From assembly GCF_047501465.1 (NCBI RefSeq), contig NZ_JAZDRL010000001.1, positions 930,001 through 994,000 of the forward strand: a stretch of 64,000 nt of DNA, in the 5' to 3' direction. The notes under the pieces are model-generated. The model was not told the origin of the DNA. It ran no database searches and worked only from the letters and a program-made list of their open reading frames with translations. This DNA comes from Pseudochelatococcus sp047501465 (GTDB taxonomy: Bacteria; Pseudomonadota; Alphaproteobacteria; Rhizobiales; Beijerinckiaceae). Within the stretch, counting starts at the first letter, position 1. Every line of letters starts with the position of its first letter. Shown in pieces: positions 15,184-24,435 of this stretch. The position numbers and the translations under genes were made by a program.

Positions 15184-18100
15184 TTATTCGGCAGGTTTTG
15201 GCACTGGATGGGGCGCCTCTTCAGCATGCGCAAACCTGCGGCCAATAAGGCTATAGACCGTCGGCACCACAAACAACGTCAGCACAGTTCCCAAAGTCAT
15301 GCCGCCGACAATGACCAGTCCGATCTGCTGTCGGCTTTCAGCGCCTGCGCCACTTGCAAGCATCAAGGGCAGCGCACCCAGAACCATCGCACCGGTGGTC
15401 ATCAGGATGGGGCGCAAACGCAACGCCGATGCATCGACTACAGCCGTCAGGCGATCCTTCCCCGCTTCCTGCTGCTGGTTGGCAAACTCCACTATCAGAA
15501 TACCGTGCTTTGTGATCAGCCCTACCAGTGTCACAAGGCCGATCTGCGAATACACGTTCAGCGTCCCCCCACCATAATAAAGCGCCGCCAATGCGCCTGT
15601 CATGGAAAGTGGTACGCTGAGCAGAATTATCAATGGATCGCGGAAACTTTCAAACTGGGCAGCCAGCACCAGATAGATAAAGCCCAGCGCCAACGCGAAA
15701 ACCATGACCAGACTTTGGCTGGAAGCCACGAACTCACGGCTTTGCCCGCCATAATCCGTCTGGGCGCTTGCTGGCAGCACTTCCTCAGCGGTTTTATCGA
15801 GAAATGCAAGCGCATCGCCCAAAGAATAACCGGGTGCGAGATTGCTTGAGATGGTTGCAGAACGCAGCTGATTGAAACGGCGTAACTCTTTCGGGGCGAC
15901 AGATTCTGTTACCTGCACGATGTTCGACAGCTGCACCATTTCTCCAGAGGGTGCACGCAGGAAAATCGTTGATAGCGTAGAGGGCGAAGCGCGATCTTCA
16001 GCTGCCATCTGCACATAAACATCATATTGCTCACCATCGACCTCAAACCGCGTGACCTGTCTTCCACCAAGCAAGGTTTCAAGCGTGCGGCCAACGACGG
16101 AGACATCAAGCCCCAGATCGGCAACCTTTGCCCGATCCAGTGCAACGCGGAATTCTGGTTTGTTCAGCTTCAGATCGGAATCCGGATTCACGAACCCCGG
16201 GTTTGCATTCACCCGTTCCATTACCGCATCAACATAATCTTGCAGCTGTTCATAGGTGCCTGAAGTCTGCACGACGAACTCGACAGGGCGCGTAGAACCC
16301 CGCTGACCAAGTGAGGCTGGATTATTGGCATAGGCCTCGATACCGGGAATGCGTTGCAGCTTCGTCCGCATATCGGCAGCCAGCTGCTGCTGTTTAACGC
16401 CGCGCTCGTCCCAATCCTTCAGCCGGCCGATAGCCATGAAATCCGTAATGTCTGGAAAACCCAGAATAACCAGCACTGAATTCATTTCAGGGATTGCGCG
16501 CAGATCGCGCTCGATAACGTTGACGTAGCGGCTCATATAGCTAAGCGTTGCGCCTTCGGGACCGCTGCCGCGGATCATAACGACACCGCGGTCCTCAACC
16601 GGTGCCAATTCCGAGCGCAACGCCGTAAAATAAAGGCCACTCACCCCGGCAACACCCACGGCCAGCAACACAATCAGCCAACGCATGTGCATGCTGGCAT
16701 TTAAGAGTCTGCGATAACCCGATTCAAGCCCGTCAAGCGCACGCTCCAGCAGCAGAAACACCCGCCCGGGATTGGGGTTATGCTTCAAAATACGAGCGCA
16801 CATCATCGGTGTCAGCGTCAGCGCTACAAACCCTGAAACGATCACAGCACCAGCCAATGTCAGCGCGAACTCAAGAAACAGCCGTCCCGTGCGTCCCTGT
16901 GCAAAAGCCACTGGCGCGTAAACGGCGGCCAATGTCAGCGTCATCGCGACAACCGCAAAGCCGATCTCGCGCACACCCTTGATTGCGGCCTCCAGAGGCT
17001 TCATCCCCTCCTCGACATGGCGGTGGATGTTCTCCAGCACCACAATCGCATCATCAACCACGAGCCCAATAGCAAGCACCATTGCCAGCAGCGTGAGCGT
17101 ATTGATGCTGAAACCAAGCATCAGCATCAGTGCAAACGTGGTGATGAGTGAAATCGGGATCGTCACTATCGGGATCAGCGAGGCGCGCAATGAGCGCAAA
17201 AACACCAGAATCACCAGAACAACAAGCGCAATAGCCTCAAGAATCGTATGATAAACTGCTGTGATAGAGCGGTCGATGAACACTGCATTATCATTAGCAA
17301 TCTGTGCATTGACACCAGCTGGCAGGGATTCGTTGATCTCCGGCATTACCTTTCGCAGCGCAGCCGATACATCGAGTGGATTTGCCACCGCCTGCTTGAC
17401 GATGCCGACCATCACACTTGTCTGTCCGTTGAAACGTCCATCGCGCCGGGTATCGGCAGCGCCAAGCTCAATACGCGCGACATCCGCCAGCCGCACCTGA
17501 TGGTTGCCAGAGAGCTTCACGACCACGTTCTCAAACTCAGCCGCACTGGTCAGCCCCGTGCGTGACAGCACCGTGAACTCACGATCATTACTTTCGATGC
17601 GTCCTGATGGCAGCTCGACATTTTGCGCGCGCAGAGCTGCTTCCACATCCTGAACCGTCAGCTGATAGGCTGCCAATCGCTCTCGATCGATCCAGATGCG
17701 CATGGCATAGCGGCGCTCGCCAAAAATGGTGACATCCGCCACACCAGTAAGATTTTTCAGGCGATTGACGACATACCGATCAATGTAGTCGGTCAATTCC
17801 AGTGCATTGAGCTTTTCACTCTGGAAGGCAATGAACACCACAGGTTGTGCATCGGCTTCAACCTTGGCAATGACAGGCTCATCAACCTCATCAGGCAGCC
17901 GCCCACGCACCCGGCTGACACGATCGCGCACATCATTTGCGGCAACATCCGGGTCCACACCCAACGTGAAACGCACCGTAATACGGCTCGATTCCGAACG
18001 GCTGGTGGACTCAAGCACATCTATATCGGCAATACCCGCAATAGACCCCTCAAGCACCTGCGTAATCTGGCTCTCAATGATTGTAGCTGATGCGCCCGGA

Positions 18101-18252
18101 TAACGTGTCGTCACCGACACCACCGGCTCATCGATATTGGGATATTCACGCACCGTCAGCCTGTCATAAGACACAAGGCCAATCAGCATCAGAATGAGGC
18201 TCAAAACAGTAGCGAAGACTGGCCGACGGATACAGAGTTCAGAAAAACCCAT
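15184..18252 (-). CDS. RND family (HAE1) efflux pump inner-membrane transporter
   Basis: This 1022-residue transporter has the AcrB/MexB architecture: an N-terminal helix (FATVLSLILMLIGLVSY), a large periplasmic loop, helices 2-6, a second loop and six more helices. The proton relay Asp pair is present in VVDDAIVVLENI. RND pumps export drugs, detergents or other amphiphiles from the periplasm using the proton gradient. The ATG at 18252 has a strong GGGAGG. The adaptor gene lies 12 bases upstream in the same operon. No outer-membrane channel gene is adjacent, so it must use one encoded elsewhere. Substrates cannot be predicted from the sequence. Confidence 0.92.
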   Translation of the reverse strand: MGFSELCIRRPVFATVLSLILMLIGLVSYDRLTVREYPNIDEPVVSVTTRYPGASATIIESQITQVLEGSIAGIADIDVLESTSRSESSRITVRFTLGVDPDVAANDVRDRVSRVRGRLPDEVDEPVIAKVEADAQPVVFIAFQSEKLNALELTDYIDRYVVNRLKNLTGVADVTIFGERRYAMRIWIDRERLAAYQLTVQDVEAALRAQNVELPSGRIESNDREFTVLSRTGLTSAAEFENVVVKLSGNHQVRLADVARIELGAADTRRDGRFNGQTSVMVGIVKQAVANPLDVSAALRKVMPEINESLPAGVNAQIANDNAVFIDRSITAVYHTILEAIALVVLVILVFLRSLRASLIPIVTIPISLITTFALMLMLGFSINTLTLLAMVLAIGLVVDDAIVVLENIHRHVEEGMKPLEAAIKGVREIGFAVVAMTLTLAAVYAPVAFAQGRTGRLFLEFALTLAGAVIVSGFVALTLTPMMCARILKHNPNPGRVFLLLERALDGLESGYRRLLNASMHMRWLIVLLAVGVAGVSGLYFTALRSELAPVEDRGVVMIRGSGPEGATLSYMSRYVNVIERDLRAIPEMNSVLVILGFPDITDFMAIGRLKDWDERGVKQQQLAADMRTKLQRIPGIEAYANNPASLGQRGSTRPVEFVVQTSGTYEQLQDYVDAVMERVNANPGFVNPDSDLKLNKPEFRVALDRAKVADLGLDVSVVGRTLETLLGGRQVTRFEVDGEQYDVYVQMAAEDRASPSTLSTIFLRAPSGEMVQLSNIVQVTESVAPKELRRFNQLRSATISSNLAPGYSLGDALAFLDKTAEEVLPASAQTDYGGQSREFVASSQSLVMVFALALGFIYLVLAAQFESFRDPLIILLSVPLSMTGALAALYYGGGTLNVYSQIGLVTLVGLITKHGILIVEFANQQQEAGKDRLTAVVDASALRLRPILMTTGAMVLGALPLMLASGAGAESRQQIGLVIVGGMTLGTVLTLFVVPTVYSLIGRRFAHAEEAPHPVPKPAE

Positions 18253-18264
18253 CGGCGCCTCCCT

Positions 18265-19425
18265 TTAAATTTGGCCCGCTACAGCCGCCACCACCTCAAC
18301 CGGCGCACCATCGCGCAGACGATGCTGACCAGCCGTCACGACAACAGCATCCCCCGCAAGCCCTTCCAGCACCTCTACTTCGCCCGCCTTGCGCGCGCCT
18401 AGCCGCACGACCGTTTCCTGCACCTTGCCATCGACCACGCGATAGACGAGCGCCTGTTCGCCCCGCGGTACGATGGCCTCTTCAGGCACAAACACGCCAG
18501 CCTGCGTGCCCACACTCTTGATAGCAATGCGCGCAAACAAACCGGGCCGCAAGGTGAGGTCAGGATTGGGCAACCGCGCACGAATATTGAGCGCACGCCC
18601 ATTCACGTCCACCATCGGATCAATGGCATAAATCGTTCCGCTGAAGCTTTGGCCGGGCAGGGCATCAACCATCAGCTCCAACGTTTGACCAACGCGAATG
18701 CGAGCGAGATAGGATTCCGGCACTTTGAAATCGACCTTAAGCTGGTCGATCTTTTCCAGGTTCACGATGGCAACGCCAGGGTTGAGATAAGCGCCCACCG
18801 AAACGTTACGCACGCCGAGAACGCCTGAAAATGGCGCGCGAATCGAGAGCTTATTGAGACGTGCCTCAACAAGCGCCAGCGCGGCACGGGCGGTTGCAAG
18901 CGTTGTCGCTGCTTCATCATTGGCACGTTGAGTGGCGTTTCCGCTTTTTGCAAGCGCACTCGTGCGCTTTTGATTGGCTTCAGCCAGTTCAAATCGGGCG
19001 CGAACATCGTCCAGATCAGCTTGCGTGAGTGCAGAATCAAGCCGCACCAGCAAGTCGCCCATCTTCACATGTTCGCCCTCAGCAAAGCTGATCTCGGCGA
19101 TGCGGCCGGCGATTTCCGATGAAATCTGCACGCTCTCGTCCGATTGCAAACTGCCCACCGTGAGAATATCAGCCACCGACTCTCCCACCCGCGCACGGAC
19201 AGTCTCCACCGGAAAAGCCTTCACCGTTGATGTCACTGCAGGCGCTTTAGAAGCAGATGGCGCGTTTGCCTGCGTCTGCGTATTCACTGGCTCACTGGTT
19301 TTTGGGCGCAAGAAAGATGGGCCCCCGAAAAGGCTGCTGATACTCTCGCCCCTACGATCCAGCACAACCAACCAGGCACCGGCCATCACCAGGATCATAA
19401 AACCCACCGCCAGCAACCTACGCAT
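18265..19425 (-). CDS. RND efflux periplasmic adaptor (membrane fusion protein)
   Basis: This 386-residue HlyD/AcrA-type adaptor links the inner-membrane pump to an outer-membrane channel. A single N-terminal anchor (about residues 4-25) is followed by a low-complexity Pro/Thr/Ala linker. Then come the first lipoyl half (SAEIAGRIAEISFAEGEHV region), an alpha-hairpin with LDSALTQADLDDVRARFELAEANQ, the second lipoyl half (RAPFSGVLGVRNVSVGAYL) and beta-barrel and membrane-proximal domains. The ATG at 19425 follows GAGGATG. It is the first gene of a two-gene operon with the pump. About 260 bases separate it from the divergent sugar-kinase gene. Confidence 0.9.
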   Translation of the reverse strand: MRRLLAVGFMILVMAGAWLVVLDRRGESISSLFGGPSFLRPKTSEPVNTQTQANAPSASKAPAVTSTVKAFPVETVRARVGESVADILTVGSLQSDESVQISSEIAGRIAEISFAEGEHVKMGDLLVRLDSALTQADLDDVRARFELAEANQKRTSALAKSGNATQRANDEAATTLATARAALALVEARLNKLSIRAPFSGVLGVRNVSVGAYLNPGVAIVNLEKIDQLKVDFKVPESYLARIRVGQTLELMVDALPGQSFSGTIYAIDPMVDVNGRALNIRARLPNPDLTLRPGLFARIAIKSVGTQAGVFVPEEAIVPRGEQALVYRVVDGKVQETVVRLGARKAGEVEVLEGLAGDAVVVTAGQHRLRDGAPVEVVAAVAGQI

Positions 19426-19689
19426 ATTTCATCCTCAAGCAGGGCACCATCTTGCCCGTCAATTTATATCGATTGCCAACATAAACAATGATTGTGCCCT
19501 GCAGTGATACACAGGCCAAATTAACATTCGGTCATGTTGGAACTGTTGTGGATCCTGCCATAGTTGTTCAATCAAGGATACGACAACATGATATTTTACG
19601 GTGGCTTGCACAGTCAGAGGTTGACTTCCACCCCCATTCGGCAATACCCGAATCCAACGCCGCATGCGGCCCGGAGATCAGGACAGGAC

Positions 19690-20697
19690 ATGACAGCCCA
19701 ATTTGATGTGCTCGGAATCGGCAATGCAATCGTCGATGTGATCGCCCGTGCGGAAGATGATTTTCTCGTCGCGCAGAACCTTGTCAAAGGTTCAATGCAG
19801 CTGATTGATGAAGACCGCGCACAAGCGCTGTTTGCTGCCATGGGGCCAATGACGCACACTTCTGGCGGCAGCGCAGCCAACACCATTGCCGGCCTTGCAT
19901 CGCTTGGCGCCAAGCCTGCCTTCATCGGCAAGGTCAAGAACGATGATGCAGGCAAGCGCTTCGCGCATGATATTCGTTCGCAATCAATCGTGTTCCCCAC
20001 GCAACCTGCTGAGGAAGGCCCCGCCACAGCGATGTGCCTGATCGCGGTAACGCCTGATGGCGAGCGCACGATGAACACATACCTGGGCGCCAGCCAGCAT
20101 TTGACCTCGGCGGATATCGACCGCGCCACGGTGGAAGCTTCCTCAATCGTCTACCTTGAGGGCTATCTTTGGGATCCTCCGGCGGCCAAGGAAGCATTTG
20201 TGAAGGCATCACGCATTGCCCACGGCGCTGGTCGACAGGTGGCTTTGACGCTATCAGATTCGTTCTGCGTAGGCCGCTTCCGTGAGGAGTTTCTAGGCCT
20301 GCTGAGAACGCAGACTGTCGATATCGTCTTCGCAAACGAAGCTGAATTGAAAAGCCTTTACGAAACATCAGATTTCGACGCTGCCGTCACCGCCTTGCGC
20401 GAAGAGGGTGTATTAGGTGTCATCACCCGCTCCGAAAAGGGTGCACAGGTGATCACGCGCGAAGAGACGATTGCCATCCCGGCCTATCCGGTTGATGAAG
20501 TGGTTGACTGCACAGGCGCTGGCGATCTGTTTGCATCGGGTTTCCTTTTCGGACTGGCGAAGGATCTGGACTTGCGTGCGGCAGCGCATCATGGTGCGTT
20601 GGCGGCATCCCATATCATCCAGCACATCGGTGCGCGTCCGCAGAAGAACCTGCGCCAGCATGCAATCGATAACGGACTTGCGGTGGAAGCGGAGTAA
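19690..20697 (+). CDS. PfkB family kinase, adenosine kinase-like
   Basis: This 335-residue PfkB-family kinase phosphorylates a nucleoside or sugar with ATP. The N-terminal FDVLGIGNAIVDVIA, the GGSAANTIAGLASLG glycine pair and the C-terminal DCTGAGDLFASGF anion-hole/catalytic Asp motif are clear. Alphaproteobacterial proteins with this pattern are annotated as adenosine kinase; ribokinase or fructokinase activity is not excluded. The ATG at 19690 is preceded by AGGACAGGA; the frame stays open 42 codons earlier without family similarity. It stands alone, divergent from the RND operon and upstream of the DsbA-like gene. Confidence 0.85.
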   Translation: MTAQFDVLGIGNAIVDVIARAEDDFLVAQNLVKGSMQLIDEDRAQALFAAMGPMTHTSGGSAANTIAGLASLGAKPAFIGKVKNDDAGKRFAHDIRSQSIVFPTQPAEEGPATAMCLIAVTPDGERTMNTYLGASQHLTSADIDRATVEASSIVYLEGYLWDPPAAKEAFVKASRIAHGAGRQVALTLSDSFCVGRFREEFLGLLRTQTVDIVFANEAELKSLYETSDFDAAVTALREEGVLGVITRSEKGAQVITREETIAIPAYPVDEVVDCTGAGDLFASGFLFGLAKDLDLRAAAHHGALAASHIIQHIGARPQKNLRQHAIDNGLAVEAE

Positions 20698-20790
20698 GGC
20701 ATCTGCCGCTCACCACTTTGTGTCATTGACCGACAAGGATCAGTGCGCACATATCGTTTGCTTACATCATCGTTTTTCAGGGTTCAGTTT

Positions 20791-21561
20791 ATGCGCACTC
20801 TTTTTCCGCTCCGCTCCACCTTCCTCGCTGTTGTGGGCCTTGCTCTGGTGGCGGGCACGCCTGTCGTTGCAGCAGAGGTTACTGCTGAGCAGCGCTCGCA
20901 GATTGAGAGCGTGGTGCACGACTACCTGCTCAACAATCCGCAAGTGTTGAAGGAAGCGCTGGCCAAGCTGGAAAAGCATCAGGAAGATGAGCAACGCGCA
21001 ATTGTCGCCAAGGCGGTGCGCTCAATCACTGAAAACGTCAACCCGGGCGATGGTATCGTCGTTGGCAACCCTAATGCCGACGTCACACTGGTTGAATTCT
21101 TCGACTACAATTGCGGCTATTGCAAAAAGGCGCTTGGCGATATCGAAGCGCTGGTAAAGGCTGATCCACGTATTCGTGTTGTGGTCCGTGATTTTCCTAT
21201 CCTGCGCCCCGAATCAGCACAGGCGGCACTGGTCAGCATCGCCGTGGGGCAGCAACTATCGGGCGAAAAATATTTCCGCTTCCATTCCGATCTGCTGCTC
21301 TCAAAAGGCGTCGTCGGTAAGGAGCGAGCTCTGGAAGTCGCCAAAGCTGCAGGCGTTGATATGGATCGGCTGCAAAAGGACATGGAATCCGACGCCGTCA
21401 AGCAAGTGCTGACCCGCACCATGCAGGCTGGCGAGCAGTTGTCACTGACCGGCACGCCGAGTTTTGCAATGGGTGACAGTGTCATTCCGGGCGCTATCGG
21501 TATTGACACGTTGCAGACGGTAATTGCGTCAGTTCGCAAGTGCGGCAAGGTTGATTGCTAA
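20791..21561 (+). CDS. DsbA/Com1-like periplasmic thiol-disulfide oxidoreductase
   Basis: This 256-residue secreted thioredoxin-fold protein has a signal peptide (about 1-28, ending VVAA), a helical segment LLNNPQVLKEALAKLE (about 46-61) typical of the Com1/ScsC group, and the active site C108-G-Y-C111. The cis-Pro loop appears as LTGTPSF. It is expected to form or isomerise disulfides in periplasmic proteins. The ATG at 20791 gives a clean signal peptide; the longer frame adds 16 residues and a second basic region, so it is less likely. It precedes aroQ by about 190 bases on the same strand. An oligomerising N-terminal helix, as in ScsC, is possible. Confidence 0.88.
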   Translation: MRTLFPLRSTFLAVVGLALVAGTPVVAAEVTAEQRSQIESVVHDYLLNNPQVLKEALAKLEKHQEDEQRAIVAKAVRSITENVNPGDGIVVGNPNADVTLVEFFDYNCGYCKKALGDIEALVKADPRIRVVVRDFPILRPESAQAALVSIAVGQQLSGEKYFRFHSDLLLSKGVVGKERALEVAKAAGVDMDRLQKDMESDAVKQVLTRTMQAGEQLSLTGTPSFAMGDSVIPGAIGIDTLQTVIASVRKCGKVDC

Positions 21562-21749
21562 GAATTTGCGTTATTTCTGATCAAAAATAGGGTTTTCCTC
21601 GATAAAGCGAAGCTGCGTCACTTTCCATGAGACGCACATCGAGCTATGAAGGCAAATTCGCGCGCATGGGCGTAGCGTTGGCATACGTGTATGCTTTTGC
21701 CTTCGTGTCCGCCTTGTTGCGCCACTCATGATGGATGAGCACCCACTGA

Positions 21750-22220
21750 ATGGTCGCAGTTCATATCCTCAACGGCCCTAACCTGAACCTGCTCGGACGG
21801 CGCGAGCCGGGTGTTTATGGTCATCTTACGTTGGCCGATATCGAAGCGCGACTGCATCAACGCGCGAAGGCGCTTGGCAAAGCTGCGGGTATCACCATCG
21901 ATCTAACCTTCGCCCAGACCAATGTCGAAGGCGAACTCGTTACCCTGATCCAGAATGCAGGCATTGCTGGCGCGGGCATTATCCTGAATGCAGGCGCGTA
22001 TACCCATACGTCGATTGCTCTGCGCGATGCGATTGTCAGTGCCGAAGCGCTTGCAATTGAGGTGCATTTATCAAATGTGCATGCTCGGGAACAATTTCGC
22101 CATCATTCTGTGATTGCTGCAGTGGTGCGAGGGGTAATCTGCGGCTTTGGCGCTATTAGTTATGACCTTGCGCTTGAAGCTATCGTCAATTTATTGCAAG
22201 AGCGTGACGCACATCGTTAA
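21750..22220 (+). CDS. aroQ: Type II 3-dehydroquinate dehydratase
   Basis: This 156-residue enzyme catalyses the third step of the shikimate pathway (3-dehydroquinate to 3-dehydroshikimate). All type II motifs are present: LNGPNLNLLGRREPGVYG with the catalytic Tyr, FAQTNVEGELVTLIQ, ILNAGAYTHTSIALRDA and VHLSNVHAREQFRHHS with the catalytic His. Length is standard. It precedes accB by about 50 bases, the usual rhizobial order aroQ-accB-accC, and is probably cotranscribed with them. Confidence 0.96.
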   Translation: MVAVHILNGPNLNLLGRREPGVYGHLTLADIEARLHQRAKALGKAAGITIDLTFAQTNVEGELVTLIQNAGIAGAGIILNAGAYTHTSIALRDAIVSAEALAIEVHLSNVHAREQFRHHSVIAAVVRGVICGFGAISYDLALEAIVNLLQERDAHR

Positions 22221-22272
22221 CCGCATCAGCGCTCCATAACCAAGGCGTACTGACCCATTGACTGAAGAAAGC

Positions 22273-22740
22273 ATGGCAAAAATCAGCCCTATTGATCCAG
22301 AACTCGTCCGGGACCTCGCGCTGCTTATCGCGGAAACCGATCTGACCGAAATCGAGGTTGCCAAAGGCGACCTGCATATTCGCGTCGCACGCAATGTCAC
22401 GGCCAACGTCGTGGTTCCGCAGATGGCAGCGCCAGCTCCCGTTGCGGCCTATGCACCGGCTCCAGCAGCTGCTGCGGCACCTGTTGCTGCTTCGGTTACG
22501 GACCATCCGGGTACCGTGAACTCACCCATGGTTGGCACCGCATACCGTCGCCCTTCGCCGGATGCAAAGCCATTCATCGAAGTGGGCTCCAAGGTGCAGG
22601 CGGGTGACAAGCTGTTGCTGGTCGAAGCTATGAAGACCTTCAACGACATTGTCGCGCCACGTTCGGGCACGGTCACTGCCGTGTTGGTAGAAGATGGCCA
22701 GCCGGTTGAGTACGGCGAGCCGCTGCTGGTAATCGAGTAA
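22273..22740 (+). CDS. accB: Biotin carboxyl carrier protein of acetyl-CoA carboxylase
   Basis: This 155-residue carrier holds the biotin that shuttles CO2 between biotin carboxylase and carboxyltransferase in the first step of fatty-acid synthesis. The N-terminal part (1-45) is the AccC-interacting region. An Ala/Pro-rich linker (about 51-75) leads to the biotinyl domain with the thumb and the biotin site VEAMKTFN (Lys121). The canonical AMKM is AMKT here, as in other rhizobial proteins. The ATG at 22273 follows GAAGAAAG; the TTG five codons upstream is less likely. The gap to accC is three bases. Confidence 0.95.
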   Translation: MAKISPIDPELVRDLALLIAETDLTEIEVAKGDLHIRVARNVTANVVVPQMAAPAPVAAYAPAPAAAAAPVAASVTDHPGTVNSPMVGTAYRRPSPDAKPFIEVGSKVQAGDKLLLVEAMKTFNDIVAPRSGTVTAVLVEDGQPVEYGEPLLVIE

Positions 22741-22743
22741 TTA

Positions 22744-24117
22744 ATGTTCGACAAGATCCTGATCGCCAACCGGGGTGAAATCGCGCTGCGGATTCTGAGA
22801 GCCTGTAAGGAACTCGGCATTTCCACAGTTGCAGTACATTCCACCGCCGATGCCAACGCCATGCACGTGCGCCTTGCTGACGAAAGCGTCTGCATCGGGC
22901 CGCCAGCCGCACGTGACAGCTATCTCAACATCCCGGCACTGATCGCCGCCTGTGAGATCACGGGTGCGGATGCGGTGCATCCGGGGTACGGGTTCCTGTC
23001 GGAAAATGCGCATTTTGCTGATGTGCTTGCCGACCACGGCATCGCCTTTATCGGCCCGAAGGCAGAGCACATCCGCCTGATGGGTGATAAAATCGAGGCG
23101 AAGCGCACGGCGCGTGCGCTTGGTATTCCGTGCGTTCCGGGTTCGGACGGCGGCATCACCGATGATGCTGAAGCGCATGAAGTGGCAGCCAAAATCGGTT
23201 ATCCGGTATTGGTGAAGGCAGCTGCCGGCGGCGGCGGACGTGGCATGAAAGTGGCACGTGATGCAGCAAGCTTGAGCGATGCGCTCTCCACAGCCCGGAT
23301 CGAGGCAAAGGCCGCCTTTGGCGACGATGCCGTGTATCTGGAAAAGTATCTCGAAAAGCCACGTCACATTGAAATTCAGGTGATGGGTGATGGTCGTGGT
23401 GGTGCGGTGCATATGGGCGAGCGTGATTGCTCATTGCAGCGTCGTCACCAGAAGGTGTGGGAAGAAGCCCCCTCACCTGCGCTTAACAAGGCTGAACGCG
23501 AGCGCATTGGCACTGTGGTCGCCAAGGCCATGCAGAAGCTGAAGTATCTCGGCGCAGGCACCATTGAGTTCCTGTACGAGAACGGCGAGTTCTACTTCAT
23601 CGAGATGAACACCCGTATCCAGGTGGAGCATCCGGTGACGGAGATGATCACCGGCATCGACCTCGTTAACGAGCAGATCCGTGTGGCTTCGGGCGCTGCC
23701 TTGTCGATCAAGCAAGAAGACATCGTGCTTGATGGTCACGCTATCGAATGCCGCATCAATGCCGAGCATCCTTCGAATTTCCGTCCTTCACCGGGCACGA
23801 TCACCTATTACCACCCACCGGGCGGTCTTGGTGTACGTGTGGATTCGGCGGTGTATCAGGGCTACAAGATCCCTTCGAACTATGACTCGCTTGTTGGCAA
23901 ACTCATCGTGCATGGTCGCACCCGCACCGAATGCCTGATGCGTCTTCGCCGCGCACTTGATGAGTTCGTCGTTGATGGTATCGAGACCACATTGCCATTG
24001 TTCCGGGCGTTGGTGCGTAATCAGGACGTTCAGAACGGTCAGTACGACATCCACTGGCTGGAGCATTACCTCGACGCCGAAGGTCCTGCTGAGATCGAAG
24101 CTTTGCGCAAGGTCTGA
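22744..24117 (+). CDS. accC: Acetyl-CoA carboxylase biotin carboxylase subunit
   Basis: This 457-residue ATP-grasp enzyme carboxylates the biotin of AccB. Visible features are ILIANRGEIALRILRACKELG (N-terminus), the glycine loop KAAAGGGGRGM, MGERDCSLQRRHQKVWEEAPSP, and EMNTRIQVEHPVTE with catalytic Glu/Arg. The C-terminal part EHPSNFRPSPG is typical. Length is standard for bacterial AccC. It forms an operon with accB and ends at a strong hairpin (24149-24187). Confidence 0.97.
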   Translation: MFDKILIANRGEIALRILRACKELGISTVAVHSTADANAMHVRLADESVCIGPPAARDSYLNIPALIAACEITGADAVHPGYGFLSENAHFADVLADHGIAFIGPKAEHIRLMGDKIEAKRTARALGIPCVPGSDGGITDDAEAHEVAAKIGYPVLVKAAAGGGGRGMKVARDAASLSDALSTARIEAKAAFGDDAVYLEKYLEKPRHIEIQVMGDGRGGAVHMGERDCSLQRRHQKVWEEAPSPALNKAERERIGTVVAKAMQKLKYLGAGTIEFLYENGEFYFIEMNTRIQVEHPVTEMITGIDLVNEQIRVASGAALSIKQEDIVLDGHAIECRINAEHPSNFRPSPGTITYYHPPGGLGVRVDSAVYQGYKIPSNYDSLVGKLIVHGRTRTECLMRLRRALDEFVVDGIETTLPLFRALVRNQDVQNGQYDIHWLEHYLDAEGPAEIEALRKV

Positions 24118-24148
24118 TATCGATCTTCGCGTCAGGTTGAAAACTATT

Positions 24149-24187
24149 CCAGAAGCAAGCACTGACCCTGTCGGTGCTTGCTTCTGG
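24149..24187. terminator. Hairpin after accC
   Basis: CCAGAAGCAAGCAC (24149-24162) pairs perfectly over 14 bp with GTGCTTGCTTCTGG (24174-24187) around an 11-base loop. It lies about 30 bases after the accC stop. No T tract follows, so it is a terminator or RNA-stability hairpin rather than a textbook intrinsic terminator. Confidence 0.6.
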
Positions 24188-24193
24188 CGCATT

Positions 24194-24235
24194 TAGAGCG
24201 CCAGATTCACCGCAACTTGAATGCAAACTGCTCTA
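24194..24235. repeat. Dispersed palindromic repeat, short copy B
   Basis: TAGAGC (24194-24199) and GCTCTA (24230-24235) bracket GCCAG and the 15-mer AACTTGAATGCAAAC (24214-24228) that also occurs in copies A and D. The sequence CACCGCAAC before the 15-mer is shared with copy D. This copy lacks the left arm of the internal hairpin and appears truncated. It lies between the accC hairpin and the TPP riboswitch. Confidence 0.6.
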
Positions 24236-24249
24236 GTGCCACACTGCCG

Positions 24250-24350
24250 CATCTCCTTGGGGTGCCTGCGATCGTATGATTCGGGCTGAGAGGTTTCATA
24301 CCAACCCACCGAACCTGAACCAGATCATGCTGGCGGAGGGAAGTGAGATA
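24250..24350 (+). ncRNA. TPP (THI-box) riboswitch
   Basis: The region carries the conserved TPP aptamer elements in order: GGGGTGCC (24258-24265 region), GGGCTGAGAGG (about 24283-24293), ACCCACCGAACCTGAACCAG (24304-24323) and ATCATGCTGGCGGAGGGAAG (24324-24343). It lies in the leader of thiE. The 9-mer TGAGATATG at the aptamer's 3' edge (24344-24352) is perfectly complementary to CATATCTCA (24405-24413), 23 bases before the thiE start. This suggests switching between alternative structures near the ribosome site. TPP binding would be expected to lower thiED expression. Confidence 0.93.
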
Positions 24351-24435
24351 TGCCTTGAAGCGTATGACGCAGGGCATTCCTTTCCAAAACGCATGATCGC
24401 CAGACATATCTCATGACGCCAGCGAGCCAAACCGC

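Noticed and set aside
15094..15849. A 251-codon open frame on the plus strand
   Set aside because: It is antisense to selO and the RND pump gene and reads as a low-complexity Gln/His/Arg-rich shadow frame.
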